Under the pieces are notes generated by a model that saw only the letters and a program-made list of their open reading frames with translations, searched no databases and was not told the origin of the DNA. A stretch of 7,082 bases of DNA from Oligoflexales bacterium (GTDB taxonomy: Bacteria; Bdellovibrionota_B; Oligoflexia; Oligoflexales; CACXFL01), in NCBI GenBank assembly GCA_028282865.1, contig JANQHA010000426.1, positions 1 through 7,082 of the forward strand, given 5' to 3'. Numbering within the stretch: the stretch's first letter is position 1; every line of letters starts with the position of its first letter. The translations under genes and the position numbers were made by a program. Shown here in pieces: positions 1 to 5,366 of this stretch.

Positions 1-583
1 ACGATGGCTTCGGAGGTGCTAGCTCTAAGCATTCTTTGCGCCCGGAGTTATTAATCACAACCCGCTTGGGCTCAATGCGGTACACAAGCGCCTGATCGGA
101 TCCGATAATTGAGTCACCGACTCTATATATGTCGGCTTGCAAATAACCGCGTTCCTTAATAGTTGCCAAAGAAGATCCCGAATCTCCTAAATATATCGTA
201 CCAAGCAAGTCAACATTTAAAGTGGTTTTGACGCACTCGGCATTTTCGTCAAAAGCAACCCCGGTACCTGAACCATCGTCATCCCCTGTGCTTTCGTCTG
301 GGAATTCACCGTCAGAATTAAATAAATTCCGTTCTTCTATACCCTTCTGGAGGTCTCGGTAGTTAACAGATTTAGTCAGTGACAGGTTTACAAACTTGCT
401 AGAGTTTTTTGGCTGTCGCGGAGTGGAGGTATCGTCAACAATTAAAAAAACTAAAAAAGATGAAATAATCGATGCAGAGATATAACTGACAAAAAGAACG
501 CAAATAACTTTATAGACCTTCATCCCGGACTTTAGCCATAGGTCCTTGCGAATCTGTAATAGCGATGAAAAGTCGTAAGCCAC
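1..583 (-). CDS. Second GspC-like type II secretion protein (3' end outside window)
   Basis: I translated 194 codons before the window edge. The N-terminus is about 23 mostly soluble residues, then a hydrophobic membrane anchor (about residues 24-49). An acidic Asp/Gly/Ser linker and a GspC-type HR domain (about 117-188) follow. The protein aligns with its upstream neighbour: D(F/Y)xxLL at residues 4-9, ERNLFN at 84-89, LGTIYLGDSGSSLATI at 127-142 against VGIIYGG..SGLATI, VGDS at 155-158, and KRVVI at 173-177. The GTG start is chosen because AGGTGA (593-588), which includes the upstream TGA stop, sits 4 nt before it. This start also makes residue 1 align with residue 1 of the neighbour. An ATG at 523 would delete the cytoplasmic segment. 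In T2SS, GspC is an inner-membrane protein whose periplasmic HR domain contacts the secretin GspD. Two cysteines (117, 185) flank the HR domain and are absent from the neighbour. Whether a PDZ domain follows cannot be seen. Confidence 0.82.
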   Translation of the reverse strand, partial: MAYDFSSLLQIRKDLWLKSGMKVYKVICVLFVSYISASIISSFLVFLIVDDTSTPRQPKNSSKFVNLSLTKSVNYRDLQKGIEERNLFNSDGEFPDESTGDDDGSGTGVAFDENAECVKTTLNVDLLGTIYLGDSGSSLATIKERGYLQADIYRVGDSIIGSDQALVYRIEPKRVVINNSGRKECLELAPPKPS

Positions 584-587
584 CAAA

Positions 588-1565
588 TCACCTAACCTGT
601 AAATGCATGCTAAACTGTTTACCATTGCGACTAACCACCACATCGAGCTCCGAAGCGTTGCGAGAACCCTGAAGTATCCCGATAGCAGCACTTGGGTTAG
701 TCAGCCGAACACCATTTATCTCTTTAACAATATCGCCATTTTGAAAACCAGCTTTCTGATAAACCGAGTTTTCCCTAATGCGAGTCAATTCAAACCCAAC
801 TACTTGGCCGTTAACTATATGGGGGCTAGCCTTGGCATCCTGAAGAACTTTTGTAAAATCTTCAGTCAGCATCCGCTGTTTATAGGACTGCGACATAACC
901 ATATTCGTTCCGTTTCTCTCAAAACCGTCTTCTTTAAAGTTTTTAAGAGCCGGGCCTGTCGCAATGGGAGAAACTCCTCCAGAGGACTTTTTCACAGCCT
1001 TCTTTTTCCGACGACTACTACGAACAATTTCTTTTTTTTGTAAATCAATATATTCGCGACGATCCTTATTGCGAACGATGACCCGTTTTCGATATATTTT
1101 GTCGACGACGACATCAGGCATCAAAGTATCGCCAACCACAAAACTGCTCACCTTAGATTTCGAAGTATTCTGAATAGTTGCTAAGCCGCTCAAAGGGCTC
1201 CCACCGTAAATAATACCGACCACTTTTAGAGGCAGCTTACTTTTCGCGAGTCCACGCCCGGAACCCTCCGATGAACCGGAGCTGGGATCGACATCTCCAA
1301 GAGTCCCTTCTTTATTGAATAGATTTCTATCTAGAATTTTTTGAATATCGGAGTCTGCTAGTGACTCCATATTTAAGCTAAGATCAGTAGCCCCCATGCT
1401 ACTTGTGCCTGCGCCAGCAAATTTTGACACCTCTGGTACCAAAAGGTAACTTATGACATTCGAAAGCACCATAGCCCCCATAAAACTCCCACCAAGCACC
1501 GACAATATGCTCTTCCACGGCGCTTGGTTTAATATATCTAACAGCCTGTTATAATCGGTCGTCAT
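588..1565 (-). CDS. gspC: Type II secretion system protein GspC (HR + PDZ domains)
   Basis: A protein of 325 aa. Order: short cytoplasmic N-terminus (1-17), one membrane segment (about 18-42), Ser/Gly-rich linker, RNLFN motif (80-84), HR domain (about 111-176; LPLKVVGIIYGG, GLATIQN, VGDTL, RVIVRN), a strongly basic linker (RSSRRKKKAVKK, 182-193), and a C-terminal PDZ domain (about 233-325). The PDZ part carries the GspC-family signature: NGQVVGFEL, then RENSVYQKAGFQNGDIV, then INGVRL. GspC anchors in the inner membrane and links the T2SS platform to the secretin GspD; the PDZ domain has been implicated in substrate selection. A longer frame begins with TTG at 1574 and overlaps the aroK stop by 4 nt. 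I prefer ATG 1565, 5 nt after that stop, because it aligns residue for residue with the start of the downstream paralogue. No good Shine-Dalgarno is visible, so translation probably relies on coupling to aroK. Confidence 0.93.
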   Translation of the reverse strand: MTTDYNRLLDILNQAPWKSILSVLGGSFMGAMVLSNVISYLLVPEVSKFAGAGTSSMGATDLSLNMESLADSDIQKILDRNLFNKEGTLGDVDPSSGSSEGSGRGLAKSKLPLKVVGIIYGGSPLSGLATIQNTSKSKVSSFVVGDTLMPDVVVDKIYRKRVIVRNKDRREYIDLQKKEIVRSSRRKKKAVKKSSGGVSPIATGPALKNFKEDGFERNGTNMVMSQSYKQRMLTEDFTKVLQDAKASPHIVNGQVVGFELTRIRENSVYQKAGFQNGDIVKEINGVRLTNPSAAIGILQGSRNASELDVVVSRNGKQFSMHLQVR

Positions 1566-1570
1566 CAACT

Positions 1571-2203
1571 TCAAATGGTCATAACCCCAGACTTAGAAAG
1601 AATACGAATCAAAAAAGTCGTTGTTGTTTCAGGAGTTGAGTAGCTATCCTCAAGAACGAATTCCGACTGACTATACTTACCGATACGTTGTGTTACTAAA
1701 GCATCTATGCGACCCATCAACTGCTGCTGACGGTCACGTTTTTCTTCTACATTAACTAAATCCTTGATTAGCGGGCGGCTACGGATATCATCAGGACTCA
1801 TCAAAAACCTTCTAGCAACCTCTGAGCTAGGAATTTTAAGCCAAACCGTATGCCCTATCTCATTAAGAACACGCCAACTATCGTCATCGGCGACGGCTCC
1901 ACCTCCGACGGAAATGACATGGCTCTTGATATTGGTTATTTTTTGAATCAAATCGTGTTCCATTTCTCGAAACGCACTTTCCCCTTGAGATTCAAATATT
2001 TCTTCTACAGACTTTCGGTTCATCTTTTCAATCATCGCATCTGTGTCTATAAACCCATAGCCTAGCCTCAGCGCAAGGCAAGCACCGACCGTTGACTTTC
2101 CACTACCCATCGTACCAACCAATACTATGTTCGGTTTTCGTACGTGCGAGTCATTAGATCTACCATTGAGACCCTGACTATCTTCTCCGCTCACAAACCA
2201 CAC
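1571..2203 (-). CDS. aroK: Shikimate kinase
   Basis: A protein of 210 aa that phosphorylates shikimate to shikimate-3-phosphate with ATP, in the cytoplasmic chorismate pathway. Visible motifs: P-loop GTMGSGKST (30-38), the shikimate/Mg region FIDTDAMIE (51-59; Asp53, Asp55), AFRE (77-80; Arg79), the SVGGGAV loop (98-104), the RPL arginine in the lid region (Arg143), and a late arginine in QRIGKY (Arg173). Typical AroK is about 170-175 aa. The extra length is a roughly 22-residue N-terminal leader before KPNIVLVG and about 10 additional residues between RPL and the late Arg, judged against the E. coli spacing as I recall it. The first in-frame start is GTG 2203; an in-frame TAG lies just upstream. 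GTG 2194 is an alternative, and neither has a convincing Shine-Dalgarno. The gene ends in the start region of gspC, implying one transcript. The family is certain; the exact start is not. Confidence 0.93.
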   Translation of the reverse strand: MWFVSGEDSQGLNGRSNDSHVRKPNIVLVGTMGSGKSTVGACLALRLGYGFIDTDAMIEKMNRKSVEEIFESQGESAFREMEHDLIQKITNIKSHVISVGGGAVADDDSWRVLNEIGHTVWLKIPSSEVARRFLMSPDDIRSRPLIKDLVNVEEKRDRQQQLMGRIDALVTQRIGKYSQSEFVLEDSYSTPETTTTFLIRILSKSGVMTI

Positions 2204-2383
2204 CCACTAACATCAAAAGGCCGCATGAAAATACACCTAATTAATTTTAACTCATTAATGATCAAAAAATCATAACATGAGGAGTTTTGTTGATAATTTA
2301 ATCATTTTTACGATTCTAAATAGACAAATCGCCAATACTAAATAATTAGTGTATAAAATATAAATTAATTCTTTGGTGAGAAG
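2204..2383. promoter_or_regulatory. AT-rich divergent intergenic region between aroK operon and crotonase gene
   Basis: This 180-bp gap separates two outward-reading genes, so it must hold promoters for both. On the plus strand, TATAAA (2352-2357) is a possible -10 element but has no well-spaced -35. TTGATA (2290-2295) resembles a -35, with only a poor -10 after 17 bp. On the minus strand, TAAAAT (2249-2244) is a possible -10 about 40 nt before the aroK start. Palindromic elements cluster here: TCATTAATGA (2252-2261, perfect), ATGAT-N6-ATCAT (2258-2273) and TGAT-N5-ATCA (2291-2303). They could be operator sites, or simply follow from the high AT content. A GGTGAG Shine-Dalgarno (2375-2380) precedes the crotonase ATG. 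Confidence 0.45.
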
Positions 2384-3157
2384 ATGAAATATCTTGAGAC
2401 TTCCCTACGAGATACCTTTATGGTTTGGCATATCTCTAGACCAGAGCGCCTAAACGCTTTGGGAACCACACTCGCTGAGGAGCTTGCCGAATCCTTACGC
2501 AGCTTAAAACAAAAAATTGGTAAAAGCCAAAATATTGCTGGTTTAATCATCTCAGCGGAACCTTGCATAAGAAAATCAAAGGCTATTTGGATTGCAGGTG
2601 GAGATCTAAAGGAACTCAGCAAGATAGATCGAAATGACGCAAAAAAATACTCGAGAACTTTAAGCCAGCTCTGCTATGAATTGGAGCGACTCCCTATTCC
2701 TGTCATAGCGATAATCGATGGAGCCGCCATTGGTGGCGGTGCCGAATTAGCACTGGCCGCCGATATTAGAATAGGAACAGAGCGCACTACGTTCAACTTT
2801 AAACAACTCGAAATCGGTTTGACCACTGGGTACGGTGGCGCCAAGAGACTGTGCCATCTAATAGGCCGTTCTAATGCACAAAAACTTCTTTTCACAAGTT
2901 ACCAGCTAACGGCCAAACAAGCGGTCGATATCGGAGTATTGACCGAGCAGTGCTCGATAGATTCGCTAGATCAAACGGTCAATAAATCATTAAAATACCT
3001 AAGCAGTTTAACTCCGAATGCTTTTGCTACTCAAAAGAAAATGCTGTGGGCACCCTATCATCTAAACGAATTCCAAGAGTATGAGGCAGAGTTAGAAGAG
3101 TTCACAAAACTGTGGGGTAACCCAGATCACCAAGCCACACTCAGTAAGTACAAATAG
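2384..3157 (+). CDS. Enoyl-CoA hydratase/isomerase (crotonase) superfamily protein
   Basis: A soluble protein of 257 aa, the usual length for a single-domain crotonase. Family landmarks: RPERLNAL (19-26), the first oxyanion-hole segment IAGGDLKEL (70-78), and the second segment IDGAAIGGGAELALAAD (111-127). Glu121 corresponds to crotonase Glu144. In the following FNFKQLEIGLTTGYGGAKRL segment (137-156), the position of crotonase Glu164 is Gln141 by ungapped alignment, and another Glu (143) lies two residues on. Simple syn-hydratase chemistry is therefore doubtful. The KxxEIGL..GYGG pattern and the C-terminal LWGNPDHQATLSKYK remind me of ECHDC1-type acyl-CoA decarboxylases, but that is recall, not a search. 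A GGTGAG Shine-Dalgarno lies 3 nt before the ATG. No other fatty-acid or CoA gene is adjacent, so the substrate cannot be inferred from context. Superfamily assignment is firm; reaction is open. Confidence 0.92.
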   Translation: MKYLETSLRDTFMVWHISRPERLNALGTTLAEELAESLRSLKQKIGKSQNIAGLIISAEPCIRKSKAIWIAGGDLKELSKIDRNDAKKYSRTLSQLCYELERLPIPVIAIIDGAAIGGGAELALAADIRIGTERTTFNFKQLEIGLTTGYGGAKRLCHLIGRSNAQKLLFTSYQLTAKQAVDIGVLTEQCSIDSLDQTVNKSLKYLSSLTPNAFATQKKMLWAPYHLNEFQEYEAELEEFTKLWGNPDHQATLSKYK

Positions 3158-3158
3158 A

Positions 3159-3190
3159 CCTTACAGAAGCCTACTAGGTCAATTGTAAGG
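3159..3190. repeat. Inverted repeat CCTTACA-N18-TGTAAGG
   Basis: A perfect 7-bp inverted repeat (3159-3165 and 3184-3190) starts 1 nt after the crotonase stop codon. The 18-nt interior contains a smaller palindrome, CCTAcTAGG (3170-3178). No T-tract follows, so it is a poor intrinsic terminator. Its centre is about 55 bp upstream of the start site predicted for the sigma-54-like promoter. It could be an activator-binding site, though enhancers of that promoter class usually lie further away, or a weak stem at the end of the crotonase transcript. Confidence 0.4.
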
Positions 3191-3203
3191 GAGCGGGATT
3201 TCT

Positions 3204-3219
3204 TGGCATTAATGTTGCT
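3204..3219 (+). promoter_or_regulatory. Sigma-54 (-24/-12) type promoter for the PilZ gene
   Basis: The sequence TGGCATTAATGTTGCT matches the sigma-54 consensus TGGCACG-N4-TTGC(A/T) at every position except two (C and G replaced by T, T in the -24 block). The invariant GG (3205-3206) and GC (3217-3218) are separated by exactly 10 nt, as required. It lies in the intergenic gap in the correct orientation. Transcription would start near 3230, giving a leader of about 29 nt before the ATG at 3259. That in turn argues against the upstream GTG start at 3232. It would need an enhancer-binding activator, not present in this window. Confidence 0.6.
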
Positions 3220-3258
3220 GACTAGCACACAGTGATATATTATGGAGTAATGACTAAA

Positions 3259-3918
3259 ATGAACATTGCCATTATTCTAGGTTCGAGTGACATCAAAGAG
3301 CTACTTCAGCAAGGGCTTGACGGCTGGGACGTGGAACTTCACTATTTCGAAACCTTAAAAGAATTTGTAAACATAAAAAGTAAACTAAAATGGTTTGGGG
3401 TCATCATAGACTTTAAACAATCGTTAAAAACAGACGCAAATAGTCGTTCTAGATTTCTTGAGATTTCGAGTCGGCTTCCAGTGTTAAAACTTAGGATCTA
3501 CGGAGATAATCAAGAATTACAAGGTGTTTATAATATCCAGTCGCTACGCGGCGAGAAAATATGGTCAACTTTTAAAAGCGTTTGCGAAAGCTCTGATGGT
3601 GTCCAGTTAAGGCAGTCAGTTAGACGAAAATCGATCATACATGTCAAGTTCAAGGTATCAGGTGATGAAACCACGCACCTAGCAAGTACTGCAGATATAT
3701 CGGACCATGGGCTTTATATCGTAAGCTGTCTAGAGCTGAAAAGAGATGATGAAATCACTGTTTTCTTTCACAACACGAGTATCGAGACTCCAGTTCCATC
3801 AAAAGTTAAATGGTCGATGCCTTGGGGCTCCATTGCAAGTCAGCATCCTGGCTTTGGCATCAAGTTTGACGACATAGAAATACCAGCTGAAAAACTATTC
3901 CCCAAAAAACATCCATAA
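3259..3918 (+). CDS. PilZ-domain c-di-GMP receptor with degenerate receiver-like N-terminus
   Basis: A soluble protein of 219 aa. The C-terminal half (about 118-215) is a PilZ domain with both c-di-GMP-binding signatures intact: RQSVR (118-122, RxxxR) and DISDHG (146-151, DxSxxG). It continues with alternating beta strands and ends in a GFGIKF strand typical of the fold. The N-terminal half (1-110) has a receiver-like rhythm: a first strand MNIAIILG, then GVIIDF with Asp51 at the place of a phospho-acceptor, then LPVLKLRIYG. The usual acidic pair after strand 1 and the conserved Lys are not evident, so I infer a degenerate, probably non-phosphorylated domain. The frame is open from GTG 3232, with ATG 3250 and 3259 also in phase. 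GGAG (3244-3247) is too close to 3250 (2 nt) but usable for 3259 (11 nt); 3250 remains possible. A sigma-54-like promoter lies just upstream. Its output could be motility, adhesion or secretion; the target is unknown. Confidence 0.85.
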   Translation: MNIAIILGSSDIKELLQQGLDGWDVELHYFETLKEFVNIKSKLKWFGVIIDFKQSLKTDANSRSRFLEISSRLPVLKLRIYGDNQELQGVYNIQSLRGEKIWSTFKSVCESSDGVQLRQSVRRKSIIHVKFKVSGDETTHLASTADISDHGLYIVSCLELKRDDEITVFFHNTSIETPVPSKVKWSMPWGSIASQHPGFGIKFDDIEIPAEKLFPKKHP

Positions 3919-3935
3919 AATACATCGAGTTCTGC

Positions 3936-4538
3936 TTACTCTTTAAGAAACTTAAGAGCCTTGTCAGGAATTTCTTTGTAAGAGAAGAAACCCTCTCGCT
4001 TATATTCAGGTGACAGGACCACATCGCTAAAAATACTTTGAAAATCTGACTTAGAAATCACAAACGCGCCAACATCATGAACTACAATTTTAAATGACTG
4101 TTTAGCACCCAGACGATCAATTTGGGGCTTATAAAACACTAAACTCGAAGATGACCAACTGGCGCCAACACCAACCTTTTGGTCATTTAACGAAGTTTTC
4201 ACTCTCTTAGATTTACTAGCTATCTTTTTGGGCATTTGAGCCTCGGTCTTTTGCCTAGCCTTAACCTGTTCGCGAGCCTGCGCGTCCAAGTCGGCTTTCG
4301 CATCTTCAGCATCTACATAAGCTTGATAAGCAGACAGCTGCTGACCACTAAGTTGCTCGCCGGATTCAAACGTATTTAGCAGTAAAGGCTCCTCTTCGAA
4401 TAAGTCCATCGGCAAGCTGCTAAAGGAACCTTCCGGGTTTAAAAGACGGTAGCGATTTGACAAAACATCGATAACGATAAATAACTTTCCGGTTTTTATG
4501 TTACGCACCGCTTCGATGATTTCACTGCCAGCTGACAT
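3936..4538 (-). CDS. Uncharacterised cytoplasmic protein with charged linker
   Basis: I do not recognise this 200-aa protein. It has no signal peptide, membrane segment or cysteine, so it is probably cytoplasmic. Residues 1-50 show a short beta-rich pattern (NIKTGKLFIVIDVLSNRYRL, then LNPEG and LPMDLFEEEP) that could form a small SH3/KOW-like barrel; this is only inference. Residues 66-115 are rich in Ala, Gln, Lys, Asp and Glu, suggesting a helix or coiled coil that becomes a basic tail (KKIASKSKRVK, 104-114). Residues 125-200 look like a compact mixed domain (SSLVFYKPQIDRLG, FKIVVHDVGAFVISKSDF). The ATG at 4538 is preceded by GGGAG about 12 nt away, a rather long spacing. A possible promoter and a palindrome sit in the 69-bp gap upstream, so it may be transcribed separately from the ychF cluster. 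It converges on the PilZ gene with 17 bp between stops. Confidence 0.72.
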   Translation of the reverse strand: MSAGSEIIEAVRNIKTGKLFIVIDVLSNRYRLLNPEGSFSSLPMDLFEEEPLLLNTFESGEQLSGQQLSAYQAYVDAEDAKADLDAQAREQVKARQKTEAQMPKKIASKSKRVKTSLNDQKVGVGASWSSSSLVFYKPQIDRLGAKQSFKIVVHDVGAFVISKSDFQSIFSDVVLSPEYKREGFFSYKEIPDKALKFLKE

Positions 4539-4558
4539 TTTTTTAAAGTACTCCCAAA

Positions 4559-4572
4559 AAATAGATCTATTT
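4559..4572. repeat. 14-bp perfect palindrome AAATAGATCTATTT
   Basis: A perfect 14-bp dyad lies in the short gap upstream of the gene starting at 4538, overlapping the downstream edge of a candidate -10 element. This is where a repressor operator would sit. AT-rich DNA makes such palindromes less rare than in random sequence, so the functional reading is tentative. Confidence 0.4.
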
Positions 4573-4598
4573 ATCTATTAAAAATCTGAAATACTCAA
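4570..4598 (-). promoter_or_regulatory. Possible sigma-70-type promoter for the 4538-3936 gene
   Basis: On the minus strand TTGAGT (4598-4593) and GATAAA (4575-4570) are separated by 17 bp, each matching the consensus hexamer at four positions. Transcription would start about 20-25 nt before the ATG at 4538. The match is moderate and could be chance in AT-rich DNA. Confidence 0.3.
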
Positions 4599-4607
4599 TA
4601 GCCATTG

Positions 4608-5366
4608 CTAAATAAGATTTCTCGGAACTACATCGCTTCGGTCGTTGATTGTCCTGGCTAGAACATGAGACATAGGTTGGATAGCAGAAATTAGCGAACT
4701 TAATTGGAAAAAATCTATCTTAGAGCTTATTTCATACTCATATTGACTCATTCCTAAGTTCTGACAAAATCGCTTCATCTCAGACGGCCATGATTTATAA
4801 TCGAGGCCGTGAGTCGCGACAAGATTTCGCTCCGGGCAAGCCTTTTTTAAAAGAACTAAGGCGACCATAGTTTCAATGGAGAAGTCTTTAATACTAACAG
4901 CTAGCTCCAATTGAGAAAAACCTTCCGACAACTCCCGAGCAATAGATACGGCGGAGTTTAGCAAATCCCTATCGCTAACTAAAGACTGAGGGAGGTCATC
5001 TACCGCCGCCATGCTAGACTCAATGGGCAAAATCAGTCTTCCAGGAAAGCCTTGAGCCAAAAAACTCAAAATCTTAGTATTAGAAAAAACTCTAAATATC
5101 GGACCGTCATACCAATGCCCATCAAACTCCCCGTATAAGGGCAGATATATGGAAGTTCCTGGCAATTCGCTGGCAATATCGGAAAGCTGCAATGGAACAG
5201 ACCATACTTTCTGATAAAAAACTATATGGTCAGACCCAAGATCTGGCCTGCATTTTTCATGAAAAACTAACTTACTAGCCGAAGGCAAAAAGTTATCGTT
5301 GACTAAACGCTGCAGTACATTTGGTTGCTCAGGGGCTGGAAGTCGCCCCCGCTCAACAGAAATCAT
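4608..5366 (-). CDS. Uncharacterised soluble protein, translationally coupled to the preceding exported protein
   Basis: I do not recognise this 252-aa protein. There is no signal peptide or obvious membrane helix. The first half (about 30-125) has beta-strand-like stretches with aromatic residues (HIVFYQKVWSVPLQL, SIYLPLYGEFDGHWYDGPIF, GRLILPIE). The second half (about 130-235) alternates helices and strands (LLNSAVSIARELSEGF, LELAVSIKDFSIETMVALVL, RNLVATHGLDY), suggesting an alpha/beta domain. The start is set at ATG 5366, whose ATGA overlaps the TGA of the upstream gene, the classic coupling arrangement. A TTG at 5381 would extend the frame by five residues and overlap the neighbour more deeply, without a better ribosome site. 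Position in the ychF cluster implies co-expression, but gives no functional clue by itself. Confidence 0.75.
   Translation of the reverse strand: MISVERGRLPAPEQPNVLQRLVNDNFLPSASKLVFHEKCRPDLGSDHIVFYQKVWSVPLQLSDIASELPGTSIYLPLYGEFDGHWYDGPIFRVFSNTKILSFLAQGFPGRLILPIESSMAAVDDLPQSLVSDRDLLNSAVSIARELSEGFSQLELAVSIKDFSIETMVALVLLKKACPERNLVATHGLDYKSWPSEMKRFCQNLGMSQYEYEISSKIDFFQLSSLISAIQPMSHVLARTINDRSDVVPRNLI

Noticed and set aside
603..1173. Plus-strand open frames antisense to gspC (603-1043, 964-1173)
   Set aside because: They lie opposite a strongly supported gspC, have no Shine-Dalgarno or recognisable motif, and their composition is that of a shadow frame.
1764..2065. Plus-strand frames antisense to aroK
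   Set aside because: The minus strand encodes all shikimate kinase motifs; the opposite frames carry no family features.
2290..2319. TTGATA plus a downstream hexamer as a sigma-70 promoter for the crotonase gene
   Set aside because: The -35 is good but no acceptable -10 occurs 16-18 bp later; the better -10 (TATAAA, 2352) lacks a matching -35.
2365..2895. Minus-strand frames antisense to the crotonase gene (2365-2622, 2674-2895)
   Set aside because: They overlap a complete crotonase-family gene and translate to low-information sequence.
3939..3958. Imperfect hairpin CTCTTTAAG-AAA-CTTAAGAG at the convergent gene ends
   Set aside because: It lies within the last codons of the 4538-3936 gene, has an AT-rich imperfect stem and no T-tract on the plus side, so I do not call it a terminator.
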